This document shows positions 5,449 through 5,727 of a stretch of 5,727 bases of DNA, piece after piece. The stretch is taken from NCBI GenBank assembly GCA_028276125.1, contig JAPYWY010000116.1, positions 1-5,727 of the forward strand, written 5' to 3'. The position numbers and the translations under genes were made by a program. The notes beneath the pieces were generated by a model. It did not search any database and had not been told where the DNA came from. It saw only the letters and a program-made list of their open reading frames with translations. Position 1 is the first letter of the stretch. Each line of letters begins with the position of its first letter. The stretch comes from Pseudothermotoga sp. GTDB lineage: Bacteria > Thermotogota > Thermotogae > Thermotogales > DSM-5069.

Positions 5449-5727
5449 GATTTCGCCCCCAGAACTTCGCTCAATCCAGTTTCACCGCAAATCGCCTCAA
5501 GCCTCTGCACCAGTACCAAAGGACATTCCTTCACAAGAATCGCTTGGTACAGGTGTTTCGCCTTGACAAGGTTCTCTCTGTTTTGATAATACACTACAAT
5601 GAAGAATTTGCCAACTTTTTCAAAGTGAACACGTTTGAAAAAGTCCTCCAACTTACCAGATCTGTTCTTCTCAGGGATGAAGACTTGAATCTGCGGGTCA
5701 AACCTTCCTGGGTCGATGCAATCTGAC
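5430..5727 (-). CDS. Unrecognised protein, C-terminal part (partial at right edge)
   Basis: An open frame enters from the right edge and ends at a TAG (5430-5432), giving the last 98 residues of a protein whose start lies outside the window. A TTG at 5649-5651 could begin a 73-residue version, but the frame stays open and protein-like above it (SDCIDPGRFDPQIQVFIPEK and onwards), so a longer gene is more likely. I do not recognise the family. Visible features are a mixed alpha/beta composition, a hydrophobic strand-like KFFIVVYY, a lysine-rich helix-like NLVKAKHLYQAILVKE followed by CPLVLVQRLEAI, and no membrane helix or metal-binding motif. It overlaps the response regulator gene by 19 bases on the same strand and so belongs to the same transcript. 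Its place directly before an RR468-like receiver may mean a shared role, but nothing in the sequence shows it. Confidence 0.7.
   Translation of the reverse strand, partial: SDCIDPGRFDPQIQVFIPEKNRSGKLEDFFKRVHFEKVGKFFIVVYYQNRENLVKAKHLYQAILVKECPLVLVQRLEAICGETGLSEVLGAKSWAVEF

Noticed and set aside
5649..5651. TTG as the true start of a 73-residue gene upstream of the receiver
   Set aside because: The frame stays open to the window edge with normal-looking protein sequence above the TTG, so a longer gene cut by the window is more likely.
1..5727. CRISPR array, tRNA/rRNA genes, insertion sequences, riboswitches
   Set aside because: Coding sequence fills the window almost completely. I saw no direct-repeat series, transposase motifs, conserved RNA sequences, or leader region of sufficient length.

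Overview
The window is a nearly gap-free stretch of bacterial chromosome with every convincing gene on the minus strand. Gene order, protein sequences and Shine-Dalgarno sites of the AGGAGGTGA type point to Thermotogales (Thermotoga, Pseudothermotoga or a close relative). From memory and unchecked, the order dnaE, pseudouridine synthase, lspA, cheR, hypothetical, yebC, SpoIIE phosphatase, single-domain response regulator resembles the TM0461-TM0468 region of Thermotoga maritima. The response regulator closely resembles RR468, including identical numbering of its active-site residues.

Read in the direction of transcription, from high to low coordinates, the layout is as follows. (1) The 3' part of an unrecognised gene runs in from the right edge. 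(2) A receiver-only response regulator follows. (3) Next is a GAF plus SpoIIE/RsbU-type PP2C phosphatase. (4) After a 30-base gap comes a YebC/TACO1-family protein. (5) A 253-residue exported protein of unknown function follows. (6) Then cheR, the chemotaxis receptor methyltransferase. (7) Then lspA, the lipoprotein signal peptidase. (8) Then an RluD-family rRNA pseudouridine synthase. (9) The first 23 codons of a probable dnaE run out of the left edge.

Neighbours overlap by 4 to 32 bases or abut exactly, except for the 30-base gap before yebC. This suggests one long, translationally coupled transcript. The only place that could hold an internal promoter is an AT-rich patch just before yebC. 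I see no RNA genes, mobile elements, CRISPR arrays, sizeable repeats or terminator hairpins, and no gene-free stretch over 300 bases.

Functionally this is a mixed operon: signalling (receiver, phosphatase, CheR), translation and rRNA modification (YebC, RluD), envelope (exported protein, LspA) and replication (DnaE). The most interesting unit is the overlapping receiver/PP2C pair. It looks like a phosphorelay output feeding a serine/threonine phosphatase, with no anti-sigma kinase or antagonist gene visible nearby. The exported protein and the right-edge gene are the real unknowns. I do not see strong evidence for a wholly new system.
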